A stretch of DNA of 64,000 nt, taken from contig JAGQUV010000002.1 of assembly GCA_020438295.1 (NCBI GenBank), positions 1 to 64,000 on the forward strand, written 5' to 3'. Shown here piece after piece: positions 44,410 through 53,281 of this stretch. The position numbers and the translations under genes are program-made. The stretch is from Solirubrobacterales bacterium. GTDB lineage: Bacteria; Actinomycetota; Thermoleophilia; Solirubrobacterales; 70-9. Within the stretch, counting starts at the first letter, position 1. The number at the start of each line of letters is the position of its first letter. The notes under the pieces are model-generated. The model did no database searches. It was not told the origin of the DNA and was given only the letters and a program-made list of their open reading frames with translations.

Positions 44410-45753
44410 TTACTGACCGAAGCCGGGCGGGAGCTGCTGCGAATCCTGGGGCGGGGCCTCGCTGCTGCCGGAGCCGTCCGCGTTGTCGGGCCGCAGGCCG
44501 AGCTTGACCTCGAACTCGTTCGTCTCGCCGCCGCGGTCGGTGGTGACCTCGATCACGTCGCCGACTTCGGCCTCGTTGATCAGGGTGATCACCTCGTCCA
44601 TCGAGCTGATCTCGTCGCCGTTGATCGCGGTGATCACGTCGCCGCCGGCCATCACCTGCTGCGAGCCGACCGTGACCGGCGTGTCGCCGCCCTTGATGCC
44701 GGCATCGTCGGCCGGGCCGTCGGCGGTCACCTCCTGGACCAGGACGCCGCTTTCGACTCCCAGGTTCAGCGCATCACCGATCTCCGGGGTCACGGTCGCG
44801 CCGCTGACCCCGAGATAGGCATGCTCGACCGTGCCGTCGTCCTTGATCTGGCCGACCACGTCCTTGACCGTGGAAGACGGGATAGCGAAGCCGATGCCGA
44901 CGTTGCCGCTGCCGTTGCCGCCGGTGGCGATCTGGGAGTTGACACCGATGACCTGGCCATCGGTGTTCAGCAGCGGACCGCCCGAGTTGCCGGGGTTGAT
45001 CGAGGCGTCGGTCTGGATCGCACCTTCGATCTGAAAGTCGGTCAGTGACATCACCGAACGGCCGGTCTGGGAGACCACCCCGGTCGAGAGCGACTGGTTC
45101 TGGCCGAACGGACTGCCGATCACCGCGATCGGCTGGCCGACCACCACCTTGTCGCTGTCGGCCAGCCCGACCGGGACCAGATCGGCTTCGGCCGGGTCGA
45201 CCTGCAGCAGCCCGACATCGGCAAACGGGTCGAACCCGACCACCTCGGCCGGGAGCACGTTGCCGTCGTCGAACTCGACGTAGACCTGCGAAGCGGCGAC
45301 CCGGTCGTCGCCGTCGCCGTTGGAGATGACGTGGGCGTTGGTAACGATCTCGCCGCCGTCGTTGAGCACGAACCCGGAACCACCGGCGGCCTGCGGTCCG
45401 AACGGGCCGGCCGATCGGCCGTTGAAGATGGAGCGCACCGAAACCACCCCGGGCACGGCCTCCTTGTAGATCCGGGCCGGGTTGAACGTGGTGCCGTCCG
45501 AGCTGAGGATCACCGGTTCGGCGGCCTTGGCCGGAGGCCGTTCGCCGGCGCCTGAATCCGAGCCGGAATCGGAGCCGCACCCGGCGATCGTCAGGACCGC
45601 GACGACGACCAGCATCAGCACCGGCGACCAGCAGAACCGTCCCCGGCGAAGCGGTGCCGGGATCAGCGACGACCTGCCGGCCGTGGACTCGACGGAGCTG
45701 CCGCCCGGGGGCGCGCCGCAGCGAGGCGGAAGGCTCGGATCGTGGTTCGGCAT
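44410..45753 (-). CDS. HtrA/DegP-like trypsin-fold serine protease with PDZ domain, lipoprotein
   Basis: 447 residues. A 45-residue cytoplasmic tail and hydrophobic helix end in a lipobox (LTIAGCGS, Cys59), so it is probably a lipid-anchored extracytoplasmic protein. The catalytic triad is H141 (TNAHV), D179 (PFADVGLLQV) and S257 (NPGNSGGPL). One PDZ domain (about 320-425) contains YLGVSGA and GGDVITAINGDEI. The tail is Ser/Pro/Gln-rich. HtrA proteases degrade or refold envelope proteins under stress. It precedes trpF by 88 bases and follows thiL on the same strand. Confidence 0.93.
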   Translation of the reverse strand: MPNHDPSLPPRCGAPPGGSSVESTAGRSSLIPAPLRRGRFCWSPVLMLVVVAVLTIAGCGSDSGSDSGAGERPPAKAAEPVILSSDGTTFNPARIYKEAVPGVVSVRSIFNGRSAGPFGPQAAGGSGFVLNDGGEIVTNAHVISNGDGDDRVAASQVYVEFDDGNVLPAEVVGFDPFADVGLLQVDPAEADLVPVGLADSDKVVVGQPIAVIGSPFGQNQSLSTGVVSQTGRSVMSLTDFQIEGAIQTDASINPGNSGGPLLNTDGQVIGVNSQIATGGNGSGNVGIGFAIPSSTVKDVVGQIKDDGTVEHAYLGVSGATVTPEIGDALNLGVESGVLVQEVTADGPADDAGIKGGDTPVTVGSQQVMAGGDVITAINGDEISSMDEVITLINEAEVGDVIEVTTDRGGETNEFEVKLGLRPDNADGSGSSEAPPQDSQQLPPGFGQ

Positions 45754-45795
45754 GGGAGAAATCAGGTTACGGCATGGCGTCCGCCGGTCCCGTGG

Positions 45796-46791
45796 TCAGG
45801 CGAGGTGGTCGTGGCCCGGGACCGGCGGGAGCGGGCGGCCGTCCCGGCTGACCTCGACCACGGCCGGTCCGGACGCGGTCCGCCCGATCACGGTGAGACC
45901 GGACCCGCACTCCCCGACCGCGGCGGCGGCCCCTTCCAGCGACGGCTCCGGCAACGCCGCGGCCAGTTCGTATTCCTCGCCGCTGCCAAGCGCGAACACG
46001 ACCGGGTCGATCCCGGCGGCGTCGGCGACCGGGCCGACGCCGGCCGCGAGCGGCAGCCTGGACGCTTCGATCTCGATCCCGACCCCGGACGCCCGGGCGA
46101 GGTGGCCGAGATCGGCGACCAGACCGTCGCTGACGTCGATCATCGCCGAGGCGCCGGCTCTTCCGAGAGCCGCCCCGGCCTCCACCTGCGGCTCCGGCGC
46201 GAGCTGACGGTCGGCCAACTCCCGCCAAGCCGTTTGGTCGATCCCGGCCGGCCGGCGCTCACCGTGTTCGAGCAGCCAGAGACCGGCCCGGGCCCCACCG
46301 ATCCGGCCGGTTACGGCGACCGGCTCGCCCGGTCCGGCGCCGGACCGGCTCACGAAATCCCGCTCCGCCGGAGCGTGGCCGACCGCCGTGATGCTGAGGA
46401 AGAGGACCGGTGAGGCAACCGTGTCGCCGCCGGCCAGCGCGGCGCCGTAGCGATCGGCCGACCTCGCCAAGCCACGGACCAGCCGCTCGAGGAACTCGTC
46501 GTCGCTTCCCCTGACGAGGCCGGCCGAAACATAGATCTCGCCCGGTTGGGCCGCCATCGCGGCCAGGTCCGACAGCGCGGTCGCGATCGCCTTCTGGGCG
46601 ATCTGCTCGGGAGTGCTGGTCTGCGAGCGGAAATGGACTCCGTCGACCACCGCGTCGACGGTAGTAGCGGTCGCGCCCCCGGGAACCGAGATCGCGGCGT
46701 CGTCGCCGATCCCGGTCCGCAACCGCTCCGACCCGGGGGCCCGCTGCCGGAGCAGGTCGATCAGTTCGAATTCAGTCATGCCCGGCTTCAT
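45796..46791 (-). CDS. thiL: Thiamine-monophosphate kinase
   Basis: 331 residues (327 if started at ATG 46779, giving the usual MTEFELIDLL). ThiL motifs: TGIGDDAA, the metal and nucleotide loops SDLAAMAAQP and ALAGGDTV, and DVSDGLVADLGHLA. It phosphorylates thiamine monophosphate to thiamine diphosphate. ThiL belongs to the PurM/SelD ATPase fold. Located upstream of the HtrA gene; divergent from the flippase-like membrane gene, with promoter elements in the short shared interval. Confidence 0.94.
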   Translation of the reverse strand: MKPGMTEFELIDLLRQRAPGSERLRTGIGDDAAISVPGGATATTVDAVVDGVHFRSQTSTPEQIAQKAIATALSDLAAMAAQPGEIYVSAGLVRGSDDEFLERLVRGLARSADRYGAALAGGDTVASPVLFLSITAVGHAPAERDFVSRSGAGPGEPVAVTGRIGGARAGLWLLEHGERRPAGIDQTAWRELADRQLAPEPQVEAGAALGRAGASAMIDVSDGLVADLGHLARASGVGIEIEASRLPLAAGVGPVADAAGIDPVVFALGSGEEYELAAALPEPSLEGAAAAVGECGSGLTVIGRTASGPAVVEVSRDGRPLPPVPGHDHLA

Positions 46792-46805
46792 TGCTCTCTG
46801 ACACT

Positions 46806-47867
46806 ATGACCTCCCCCATGGACCAGGAACCGACCGAAATCCCCGACGACAGTCCCAGCCTGCTCCACCGCATCGGGCACCTGGGCTCGACGGTCGGCCG
46901 CCGGGCCCCGAAAAAGCGCTCGACCAAGTTCATCCTGCAGGGCGCTTTCGCTTTCCTGATATTCGGCTTCCTGGTGCTGACCGTAGTCACCCAGTGGTCC
47001 GAGCTCCAGGAAAAGGGGGTCGCCTTCAACCTGGTCTGGCTGCTGCCGGCGATGGTCGCGATGTCGTTCTTCTACGTCGGCAGCGCCTCGGTCTGGGGCC
47101 TGATCCTGAGATTCATGCACAGCCCGGTCCCCCCGGCGGAGGTCCAGAAGATCTGGGCCCAGCCCCTGCTGGTCCGCTACATCCCCGGCACGGTGCTGTT
47201 CCTCCTCGCCCGGGTCCTGATGGCGGAAAGGGCCGGCGTGTCCCGCCGGGTCACCTCGGCCGGGCTCGTGTACGAGCAGGCCGTCTCGATCGCCGGAGCG
47301 CTGACCGTTGCGACCTACTTCCTGATCGCCCACCCGGACCTGGAGGGCAAGCCGGTCCGCTGGCTGCCACTGCTGATCATCCCGCTGATGGTCGGCCTGC
47401 TCCATCCGCGGGTCTTCGGACCGGTCTCGAGCCGCCTGCTGAACGCGCTCGGCCGCGACTCGCTGCCGAAGCTGCTCTCATTCGGGGGCGTCCTCGCGAT
47501 CTACGCCTGCTACGTAGTGCTCTGGTGCCTGATGGGGGTCGGCGTCTACCTGGCGGCCCGCTCGGTCTACTTCCTCGATCTGACCGAACTGCCGGTGGTC
47601 GCCTCATCACAGGCGGTCGGCTTCCTCGCAGCCGTGGTCTCGGCGGTCACGCCGGCCGGCCTGGGCGTGCGCGATGCCGCGTTCGCCTGGGCGGTCAAGG
47701 TGGCGCTGCCAAGCGGCAGCTTCGGGATCGGTGCCGCGATCGCGATCGCGGTCAGGGCGACCCAGACCGTGGTCGAGCTGATCTACGTCGGCACGGTTAC
47801 CGCGGTGACCCGGCGCCGCGGTGTCCTGATCCCGGCAAAGCACCCGGCCCCCGACCCGGCCGACTGA
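46806..47867 (+). CDS. Flippase/LPG-synthase-TM-like integral membrane protein (UPF0104 type)
   Basis: About 353 residues with 8-9 hydrophobic spans. Near the C-terminus is SSQAVGFLAAVVSAVTPAGLGVRDAAFAW, the signature of the AglD/MprF-TM family (PxGLGxRE/D), and KIWAQPLLVRYIPGTVLFLLAR resembles its first loop. The soluble LPG synthase domain is absent, so aminoacylation of lipids is not expected; lipid-linked glycan or lipid flipping is the more likely role. ATG 46806 and 46818 are both in frame; TATGAC ends 7 bases before the latter, which would fit a leaderless start. Confidence 0.75.
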   Translation: MTSPMDQEPTEIPDDSPSLLHRIGHLGSTVGRRAPKKRSTKFILQGAFAFLIFGFLVLTVVTQWSELQEKGVAFNLVWLLPAMVAMSFFYVGSASVWGLILRFMHSPVPPAEVQKIWAQPLLVRYIPGTVLFLLARVLMAERAGVSRRVTSAGLVYEQAVSIAGALTVATYFLIAHPDLEGKPVRWLPLLIIPLMVGLLHPRVFGPVSSRLLNALGRDSLPKLLSFGGVLAIYACYVVLWCLMGVGVYLAARSVYFLDLTELPVVASSQAVGFLAAVVSAVTPAGLGVRDAAFAWAVKVALPSGSFGIGAAIAIAVRATQTVVELIYVGTVTAVTRRRGVLIPAKHPAPDPAD

Positions 47868-47888
47868 TCCGGGCCGTCCGGCCCGGGA

Positions 47889-50102
47889 TCAGCCCGGGGC
47901 GACGCCGCCGCTCGCCGGCGGGGCGGCCGTGCCTCCACCGCCTCCCCCGGTGCTCCCCCCGCCACCACCGCCGGTCGACGGTGGCGAACCGCTGCCCGTG
48001 TTCCCACCGCCGCCTCCGCCGGTTCCGGCCGGCTCCTGGCCCACCCCGGGGGCGTACTGGTTGGGGTCGTTCGTATCGCCGACCGCCCCTCCGTTGCCGC
48101 CGTTGCCGCCGTTCTTCTGCTTCTTGCCCGAGCCGGCCGGCGTCTCATCGCTTGCGGCACCCGGGTCGTAGTCGCTCTTCTTGCCCCGGTTCACCGTGTA
48201 GTTGCCGCCGAACTTGCTCCATTCCATGCTTTCGTCCGGCACCGGGAAGCTCTCGCAGGGGACGGCCGCATTGGTGTAGAACCGGTTCCAGATCGTGGCC
48301 GGGGTCTCACCACCCGAGATGCCCGTGCTGATGCTGTTCGATTCCGGATACCCGACCCAGGTCGCGGTGGCCAGATTGGGCTGGTAGCCGACGAACCAGG
48401 CGTCGGTGAAGTTGTTGGTGGTGCCGGTCTTGCCGGCCTGTCCGGAACATCCCGTGTAGGCGCCGGTGCCGGTGCCGCCGGTGATGTTCCCGTGCAGCAC
48501 CTTGGTCACCTCGTAGGCGGCCGGCTCGGTCAACACCCGCTTCGGGTTCGGCTTGTCCGGCCGGTCGACCTCGCCGTCCGGGAAGACCACCTTGCTGATC
48601 GCGACCGGGTCCCGGTGCACCCCGCCGGCCGCCAGGGTCGCGTATGCGTCGGCCATCTCCAGCGGCGATACCCCGATCGTAAGGCCTCCGAGCGTCTCGG
48701 CCGGATAACCGTCGAGCTTGGTGGTCACGCCGAGCGCCTTGGCCATCTCGGCCACCTTGTCGGGACCGACGTCGAGCGCCAACTGGGCGAACACGGTGTT
48801 GTCGGAGGCGAGCGTGGCCTGGGTGATGCTCATCGTGCCGGAATAGGAGTGCGAGTAGGTCGATACCTCCCAGTGCCCCCAGACCGGGTCATTGAGGTTG
48901 AGCGGCATCGACTCGTAATAGGTCGTGTCCGGGTCGATGCCCTCGCTGATTGCGGTGGCCAGCGTGAAGGTCTTGAAGGTCGAGCCGGGCTGACGCTTGC
49001 CCTGGGCGGCGAGGTTGTACTGGTTGTCGTTGTACGAAGAGGACGAGACCATCGCCTTGACCTCGCCGTTGTTGGGATCGATCGCGACCAGCGCACCCGA
49101 CGGCCCGCCGGCGTAGAGGCTTGAGGTCAGGGCCGCGAGGCCGGCCTCCTGCATGTCCGGCTCGACCGTGGTGTGGACCCTGAGACCGCCACGCCTGACC
49201 GTGTTGACCCCGTACTCCTTGATCAGCTCGTTCTGCACGTAGTCGAAGAAGAACGGCTCGCGCCGGTCGAACAGGTCGCCGGCGGGGTCCAGCTGCAGCC
49301 CCGACTTCTTGGCGGTCGCGGCCCGCTCTTCCGTGATCATCCCGCTGTCGGCCATCGCGTCGAGCACGTCGTTGCGCCGTTCGCGGGCGCCGGTCGGGTT
49401 CTGCAGAGGGTTGTTGTCGGAAGGTGCCTGCGGCAGCCCGGCCAACAGCGCCGCCTGCGGCAGGGTGAGCTGTTCCGGCTTCTCCGAGAAATAGACCCTG
49501 GAAGCCGCCTCCACGCCGATCGCGGTCCGGCCCTGGTTGGTGCCGTACGGCGCCGTGTTCAGGTACGACTGGAGGATCTGCTTCTTCCCGTGGTCCTTTT
49601 CGTAGTCGAGCGCCATCTTGGCCTCGACTATCTTGCGCTCGACATCGCGCTCGGGATTGGCGATGTAGAGGTTGCGCATCAACTGCATGGTGATCGTCGA
49701 AGCGCCCTCGGTCACCTCGCCTTCCTCGACATTGCGGGCAAGGGCCCGGAAACCGCCTTCGATATCGATGCCGTTGTGGTTGTAGAAGCGCTCGTCCTCG
49801 ATCGCGATCGTCGCGTTCTGGATCGATTTCGGCATCGCCTGGATCGATATCGGGGTCCGGATCTCGTCCGAATCGATCAGGCCCAGCCGGCTGCCGTCAC
49901 CGGCAAAGACGACCGAGTTCAGGCCCTTGTTGATCGGCTTGAGCTCCGTCACGTCCGGGGCGTCGCTGGCCACGCTGAACACCCAGCCACCGGCCGCCGC
50001 CGCTGCGGAGAGCAGCAAACCGCCGATCACCGCGGCCGCGACGATCAACTTCTTGCGCGGCGACCCCTGATGTCGGCGCACCCTTCTCTGGCGCCTGGTC
50101 AT
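47889..50102 (-). CDS. Bifunctional class A penicillin-binding protein (PBP1-type)
   Basis: About 737 residues. Short basic cytoplasmic tail, one transmembrane helix, a GT51 transglycosylase domain (EDERFYNHNGIDIEG with the catalytic glutamate, EGASTITMQL, KILQSYLN-like helices) and a transpeptidase domain with SxxK in GSTFKTF, SDN in ASDNTVF and KTG in GQAGKTGTTNN. It polymerises and cross-links peptidoglycan. The last about 110 residues are a Gly/Ser/Pro/Asn low-complexity tail. TACCCT ends 6 bases before ATG 50102, fixing the start. It converges on the flippase-like gene. Confidence 0.95.
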   Translation of the reverse strand: MTRRQRRVRRHQGSPRKKLIVAAAVIGGLLLSAAAAAGGWVFSVASDAPDVTELKPINKGLNSVVFAGDGSRLGLIDSDEIRTPISIQAMPKSIQNATIAIEDERFYNHNGIDIEGGFRALARNVEEGEVTEGASTITMQLMRNLYIANPERDVERKIVEAKMALDYEKDHGKKQILQSYLNTAPYGTNQGRTAIGVEAASRVYFSEKPEQLTLPQAALLAGLPQAPSDNNPLQNPTGARERRNDVLDAMADSGMITEERAATAKKSGLQLDPAGDLFDRREPFFFDYVQNELIKEYGVNTVRRGGLRVHTTVEPDMQEAGLAALTSSLYAGGPSGALVAIDPNNGEVKAMVSSSSYNDNQYNLAAQGKRQPGSTFKTFTLATAISEGIDPDTTYYESMPLNLNDPVWGHWEVSTYSHSYSGTMSITQATLASDNTVFAQLALDVGPDKVAEMAKALGVTTKLDGYPAETLGGLTIGVSPLEMADAYATLAAGGVHRDPVAISKVVFPDGEVDRPDKPNPKRVLTEPAAYEVTKVLHGNITGGTGTGAYTGCSGQAGKTGTTNNFTDAWFVGYQPNLATATWVGYPESNSISTGISGGETPATIWNRFYTNAAVPCESFPVPDESMEWSKFGGNYTVNRGKKSDYDPGAASDETPAGSGKKQKNGGNGGNGGAVGDTNDPNQYAPGVGQEPAGTGGGGGGNTGSGSPPSTGGGGGGSTGGGGGGTAAPPASGGVAPG

Positions 50103-50207
50103 TCGCACAGGGTACCTGTCCGGGGTTTCCGGTTTCCTAAAGAGCGCGCGGCCGGGCCGTGCCTGCAAGCCGGGATGCGGCCGCGCCCCGACCCGCCAAC
50201 TGTGAGA

Positions 50208-50975
50208 ATGGGCCGACCGATGCCGGATTCAGCGCTCCCAGCAGCCCCGCCCGACCCCACGAATCCGACCGGTCCGCCCCGGCCTGATGCGCCGGACGGG
50301 CGTTCGTTCCCCTATGCCACCTGGGGGCCCTGGATCGCGCTGGCGGCGACCTTCGGGGCGCTGCTGTTCGGCCTGATCCTCAGCCTTCCCTTTTTCGCGG
50401 TCGACCCCGGATCGGGCAGCGACGACCTCAGCCTGACCACGAGGATCGCCACCCAGGTCTGCACCGCGATCGGCTTCCTGGTCGTTCCCCTGCTGCTTGC
50501 CCAGACCGCCGGCGGACCGGTCCGGGCGGCCTTCTCGCGGCTCGGATTCGTCCGTTTCAGGATCCTCACCGCTCTGAAGTGGATCGGGATCGGGATCGTC
50601 AGCTACATCGCCTTCTTCATGGTCTACTCGATCGTGGTCGGTGCCCCGGAACAGGACGACATCGCCGGCGATTTCGGGCCGATATGGGTTCAGGTCCTGC
50701 TGATCGGGATCGCCGCGCCGGTGGCCGAGGAGGTCTGTTTCCGGGGCATGCTGTTCGGCGGGATCCGGACGAGACTGCCGCTCTGGTCGGCCTCACTGGC
50801 GGCCGGGATCGTTTTCGGGGTGCTGCACTACTCGACCGGCTGGTCGGCGGTCGGCCCACTGGTGGCACTCGGTGTGATCTTCGCGGTCGTCTACGAGAAG
50901 TCGGGCTCGCTGTGGGCCCCGATCGGCATGCACGCGGTCAACAACTGCATCGCGCTGATCGCGCTCAACTCGTGA
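50208..50975 (+). CDS. CPBP family intramembrane metalloprotease
   Basis: 255 residues (251 from the in-frame ATG 50220). The N-terminal 35 residues are Pro-rich and cytoplasmic; about six to eight membrane spans follow. The three family motifs are AEEVCFRGMLFG (EExxxR), FGVLHY and HAVNN. It is the second CPBP protein in the window and not closely similar to the one near uvrB. It reads in the same direction as pyrE, 33 bases upstream of it. Substrate unknown. Confidence 0.87.
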   Translation: MGRPMPDSALPAAPPDPTNPTGPPRPDAPDGRSFPYATWGPWIALAATFGALLFGLILSLPFFAVDPGSGSDDLSLTTRIATQVCTAIGFLVVPLLLAQTAGGPVRAAFSRLGFVRFRILTALKWIGIGIVSYIAFFMVYSIVVGAPEQDDIAGDFGPIWVQVLLIGIAAPVAEEVCFRGMLFGGIRTRLPLWSASLAAGIVFGVLHYSTGWSAVGPLVALGVIFAVVYEKSGSLWAPIGMHAVNNCIALIALNS

Positions 50976-50995
50976 GCACCGCCGCTGCCAGCCCG

Positions 50996-51001
50996 TAGGA
51001 T
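50996..51001 (+). promoter_or_regulatory. -10 hexamer of leaderless pyrE promoter
   Basis: TAGGAT ends 7 bases before the pyrE ATG at 51009 with no Shine-Dalgarno in between. Confidence 0.5.
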
Positions 51002-51008
51002 CAGCGCC

Positions 51009-51569
51009 ATGAGCGACTCCGAAGCGATCCGGGCCGAGTTGATCGAACTGCTGAAGCGGCATTCGCTGGTGCTCGGGGAGGTGACCCTTTCCAGCGGGAC
51101 GAAGGCCTCGTACTACGTCGACGCGAGGCGGACCGTGATGCGCCCCGAAGGCCTGAGCAGTGCCGGGACCCTGATCGCCCGCCGGGCGAACGAGGTCGGG
51201 GCGAGCGCGGTCGGAGGGCCGGTGATGGCGGCGATCCCGCTGGCCTGTGCCGCGATCGCGGTGCCGGAAGGCGAGGGCCTGGTCGGCTTCTTCGTACGCA
51301 AAGAGCGCAAGTCCCATGGCCTGCAGCGCTGGGTCGAGGGCGGGGCCGAACCGGGCGACCGGGTGCTGGTGGTCGAAGACACGGTGACCACCGGCCGCTC
51401 GACCGTCTCGGCGATCGAGCGGATCCGCGACGAAGGCTTCGAGATCGCGGCCGTGCTCAGCCTGGTCGACCGGCTGGCCGGCGGCGGCGAAACGATCGCG
51501 GCTGCGGCCGGCGCCCCGTACACCAGCCTGACCACGATCGACGAGCTCTACCCCGACCGGCCCGACTGA
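51009..51569 (+). CDS. pyrE: Orotate phosphoribosyltransferase
   Basis: 186 residues. The PRPP-binding loop is RVLVVEDTVTTGRST (about 117-131), and the catalytic-loop lysines appear in FVRKERKSHGLQRWVEG. LSSGTKASYYVDARR is the orotate-site beta strand region. It converts orotate and PRPP to orotidine 5'-phosphate in pyrimidine synthesis. No other pyr gene is adjacent. It converges on the SDR gene. Confidence 0.96.
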   Translation: MSDSEAIRAELIELLKRHSLVLGEVTLSSGTKASYYVDARRTVMRPEGLSSAGTLIARRANEVGASAVGGPVMAAIPLACAAIAVPEGEGLVGFFVRKERKSHGLQRWVEGGAEPGDRVLVVEDTVTTGRSTVSAIERIRDEGFEIAAVLSLVDRLAGGGETIAAAAGAPYTSLTTIDELYPDRPD

Positions 51570-51573
51570 CCCC

Positions 51574-51594
51574 GCCCGGACCCGGCTTCCGGGC
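51574..51594. terminator. Hairpin between convergent pyrE and SDR genes
   Basis: GCCCGG and CCGGGC pair across a 9-base loop, directly between the two stop codons. Short stem, no T-run; likely shared by both strands. Confidence 0.35.
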
Positions 51595-52398
51595 CTACCG
51601 TCGATCGGCGTCGGCGGCGTCGGCTCCGGTCTTCGTGGTCATCACCCGGGCCGACCCACCGCCGAGTACGCGGCGAGTCAGGCCGGGAAGCAGGATGCGG
51701 AGGATCGCGACCAGCCGGTAGGGCCGCGGGACGTAGCGCTCGGCTTGACCGCCCGGCCCGGCGTCGAGAACGGCCTCGGCCGCCTTGTCAGGGGTCGAGA
51801 CGAGCCAACGGGTCGCGAGTTTCGCCTTGAGCTCCGCGGCGGGGAATCCCTCGGTCTCGATGAAACCGGGCAGCACCGTCCCGACGTGCACCCGGTTCGG
51901 CGCCTCCTCGAGATGCAGGGCGTCGGTCCAGCCGATCAGCGCGAACTTGGAAGCGGAATAGGCGCCCGAGCCTCCCCTCGCGACGCGGCCGGCGGTGCTG
52001 GCGACGTTCACGATCGAGCTCGGGGCCGAACTCCTGAGCAGCGGCAGGAGCACCTCGGTCAGCCTGACCGTCGCGTCGAAATTGAGCTCCATGGTCCGCC
52101 GGACGTTCTCCCAGCCGCCCTCACCGAACTCGGCCCTCCAGGCGGCGCCCGCGTTGTTGACCAGCAGGTCGAGCCGGTCGTGGTGTTCCTGCAAGTGGGC
52201 CAGCACGCGACCCGGGGCTTCCGTCCCGGTCAGGTCGACCGCCAGCCAGGTCGCCGGGCACGGCAGGTCGGAGGCGATCTTCTTCAGGCGGTCCTCGCGG
52301 CGGGCGACCAGCACCAGCTCGGCATCCGGCTCACGGGCGAGCCGCTCGGCGGTCGCCTCGCCGATCCCGCTGGACGCGCCGGTTATCAGTGCAACCAT
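51595..52398 (-). CDS. Short-chain dehydrogenase/reductase
   Basis: 267 residues. Classical SDR: cofactor motif TGASSGIGEATA (6-17), NNAGAAW, active-site serine in NVASTAGR and YSASK. RREDRLKK suggests NADP preference (Arg after beta-2). The C-terminus (after 215) has a hydrophobic/basic segment (YRLVAILRILLPGLTRRVL) that may associate with membrane, as in DHRS7- or SadH-like members. TAGGGT ends 6 bases before the ATG, predicting a leaderless mRNA. Substrate unknown. Confidence 0.9.
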   Translation of the reverse strand: MVALITGASSGIGEATAERLAREPDAELVLVARREDRLKKIASDLPCPATWLAVDLTGTEAPGRVLAHLQEHHDRLDLLVNNAGAAWRAEFGEGGWENVRRTMELNFDATVRLTEVLLPLLRSSAPSSIVNVASTAGRVARGGSGAYSASKFALIGWTDALHLEEAPNRVHVGTVLPGFIETEGFPAAELKAKLATRWLVSTPDKAAEAVLDAGPGGQAERYVPRPYRLVAILRILLPGLTRRVLGGGSARVMTTKTGADAADADRR

Positions 52399-52404
52399 GG
52401 GCCA

Positions 52405-52410
52405 ACCCTA
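52405..52410 (-). promoter_or_regulatory. -10 hexamer of leaderless SDR promoter
   Basis: TAGGGT on the minus strand ends 6 bases before the SDR ATG at 52398. Confidence 0.45.
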
Positions 52411-52513
52411 CGCCACCCGGAGCCGCTCGGGACCCGGCCCATCTGCTCCGGCACGGGTCCCGGTCCCCACCTGCGCCTGCGCCTCTCCGGCATCTGCGAG
52501 GACGGAGAAAGTT

Positions 52514-52550
52514 TGGCATGCCATATCTTTTTTCGTGGAGCCGTTATATT
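52514..52550 (+). promoter_or_regulatory. mntR promoter region with 10-bp palindrome
   Basis: TGGCATGCCA (52514-52523) is a perfect palindrome in an AT-richer patch, followed by TATATT (52545-52550), a good -10. The palindrome falls where the -35 would be. DtxR/MntR-type repressors bind such palindromes, so metal-dependent autoregulation of the mntR-mntH operon is plausible. Confidence 0.5.
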
Positions 52551-52559
52551 CCGTCGTCC

Positions 52560-52604
52560 ATGCTCGCTCTGAAACACAGCCCGGCTCCGGCCACGCGCCA
52601 TTGA
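52560..52604 (+). CDS. Possible 14-residue leader peptide of mntR
   Basis: The first ATG after the TATATT -10 (9 bases away) opens MLALKHSPAPATRH and stops at TGA 52604, overlapping the mntR TTG start (TTGA). It is out of frame with mntR. The arrangement suggests a near-leaderless upstream ORF whose termination couples to mntR initiation. No homologue is known to me. Confidence 0.4.
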   Translation: MLALKHSPAPATRH

Positions 52605-53281
52605 ACCCGACGCCGGGACAGGGCTCGACCGCTGCGGTCGAGGATTACGCCAAGGCGATCTACTCGCTCACCGGGGCCAGGTCCACGACCGACTCGACCA
52701 GCGCCCTGGCCGAGAAGCTTGACCTGACCCCGGGCTCGGTATCGGCGATGCTGCGCAAGCTGGGCGACGCCGGCCTGGTCGAGCACGTCCCCTACCACGG
52801 CGTCCGCCTCACCGCGGACGGCGAACGGGTCGCCCTGTCGGTGATCCGCCGCCACCGGCTGCTCGAACTGTTCCTGAGCGACCAGCTCGGGCTGCCCTGG
52901 GAGCAGGTCCACCAGGAGGCAGAGGTGCTCGAACATGCGCTGTCGGACGAGGTGACCGAGCGGATCGCGGGCAAGCTCGGCGAGCCCGCGGTCGATCCCC
53001 ACGGAGATCCGATCCCGACCCGCGAGCTGGTCATCGATGAACCGGCGACGCGGAACCTGACCGAACTGGAGCCCGGCGAGAAGGCCGAATTCGTGCGAGT
53101 CTCGGACTCCGATCCCGAGATGCTCGAATACCTCTCGGAGCTCGGGATCGCGATCGGCCAGCAGCTCGAGCTGGTCGAACGACAGCCGTTCGACGGCCCC
53201 TGCCTGACCCGGGTCGGCGGGCGGTTGATACCGCTCGGTGCCAACCTGGCCCGGGCGATGCGGATGGAGGGGAGCGGATGA
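52601..53281 (+). CDS. mntR: DtxR/MntR-family metal-dependent regulator
   Basis: 226 residues from TTG 52601. N-terminal winged helix (EDYAKAIYSLTGARSTTDSTSALAEKLDLTPGSVSAMLRKL), a dimerisation/metal domain (RRHRLLELFLSDQLGLPWEQVHQEAEVLEHALSDEV with the conserved E/H ligands), and a C-terminal SH3/FeoA-like domain (about 150-220), as in IdeR/DtxR. The next gene, an Nramp transporter, overlaps by 4 bases, so manganese or iron control of its own operon is likely. GTG 52535 is an in-frame alternative start, but it would precede the -10 hexamer. The symbol is by context. Confidence 0.88.
   Translation: MNPTPGQGSTAAVEDYAKAIYSLTGARSTTDSTSALAEKLDLTPGSVSAMLRKLGDAGLVEHVPYHGVRLTADGERVALSVIRRHRLLELFLSDQLGLPWEQVHQEAEVLEHALSDEVTERIAGKLGEPAVDPHGDPIPTRELVIDEPATRNLTELEPGEKAEFVRVSDSDPEMLEYLSELGIAIGQQLELVERQPFDGPCLTRVGGRLIPLGANLARAMRMEGSG

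Noticed and set aside
49173-50207. Upstream extension of the CPBP protease frame to 600 codons
   Set aside because: The extension is the antisense of the penicillin-binding protein; the CPBP fold starts after 50208.
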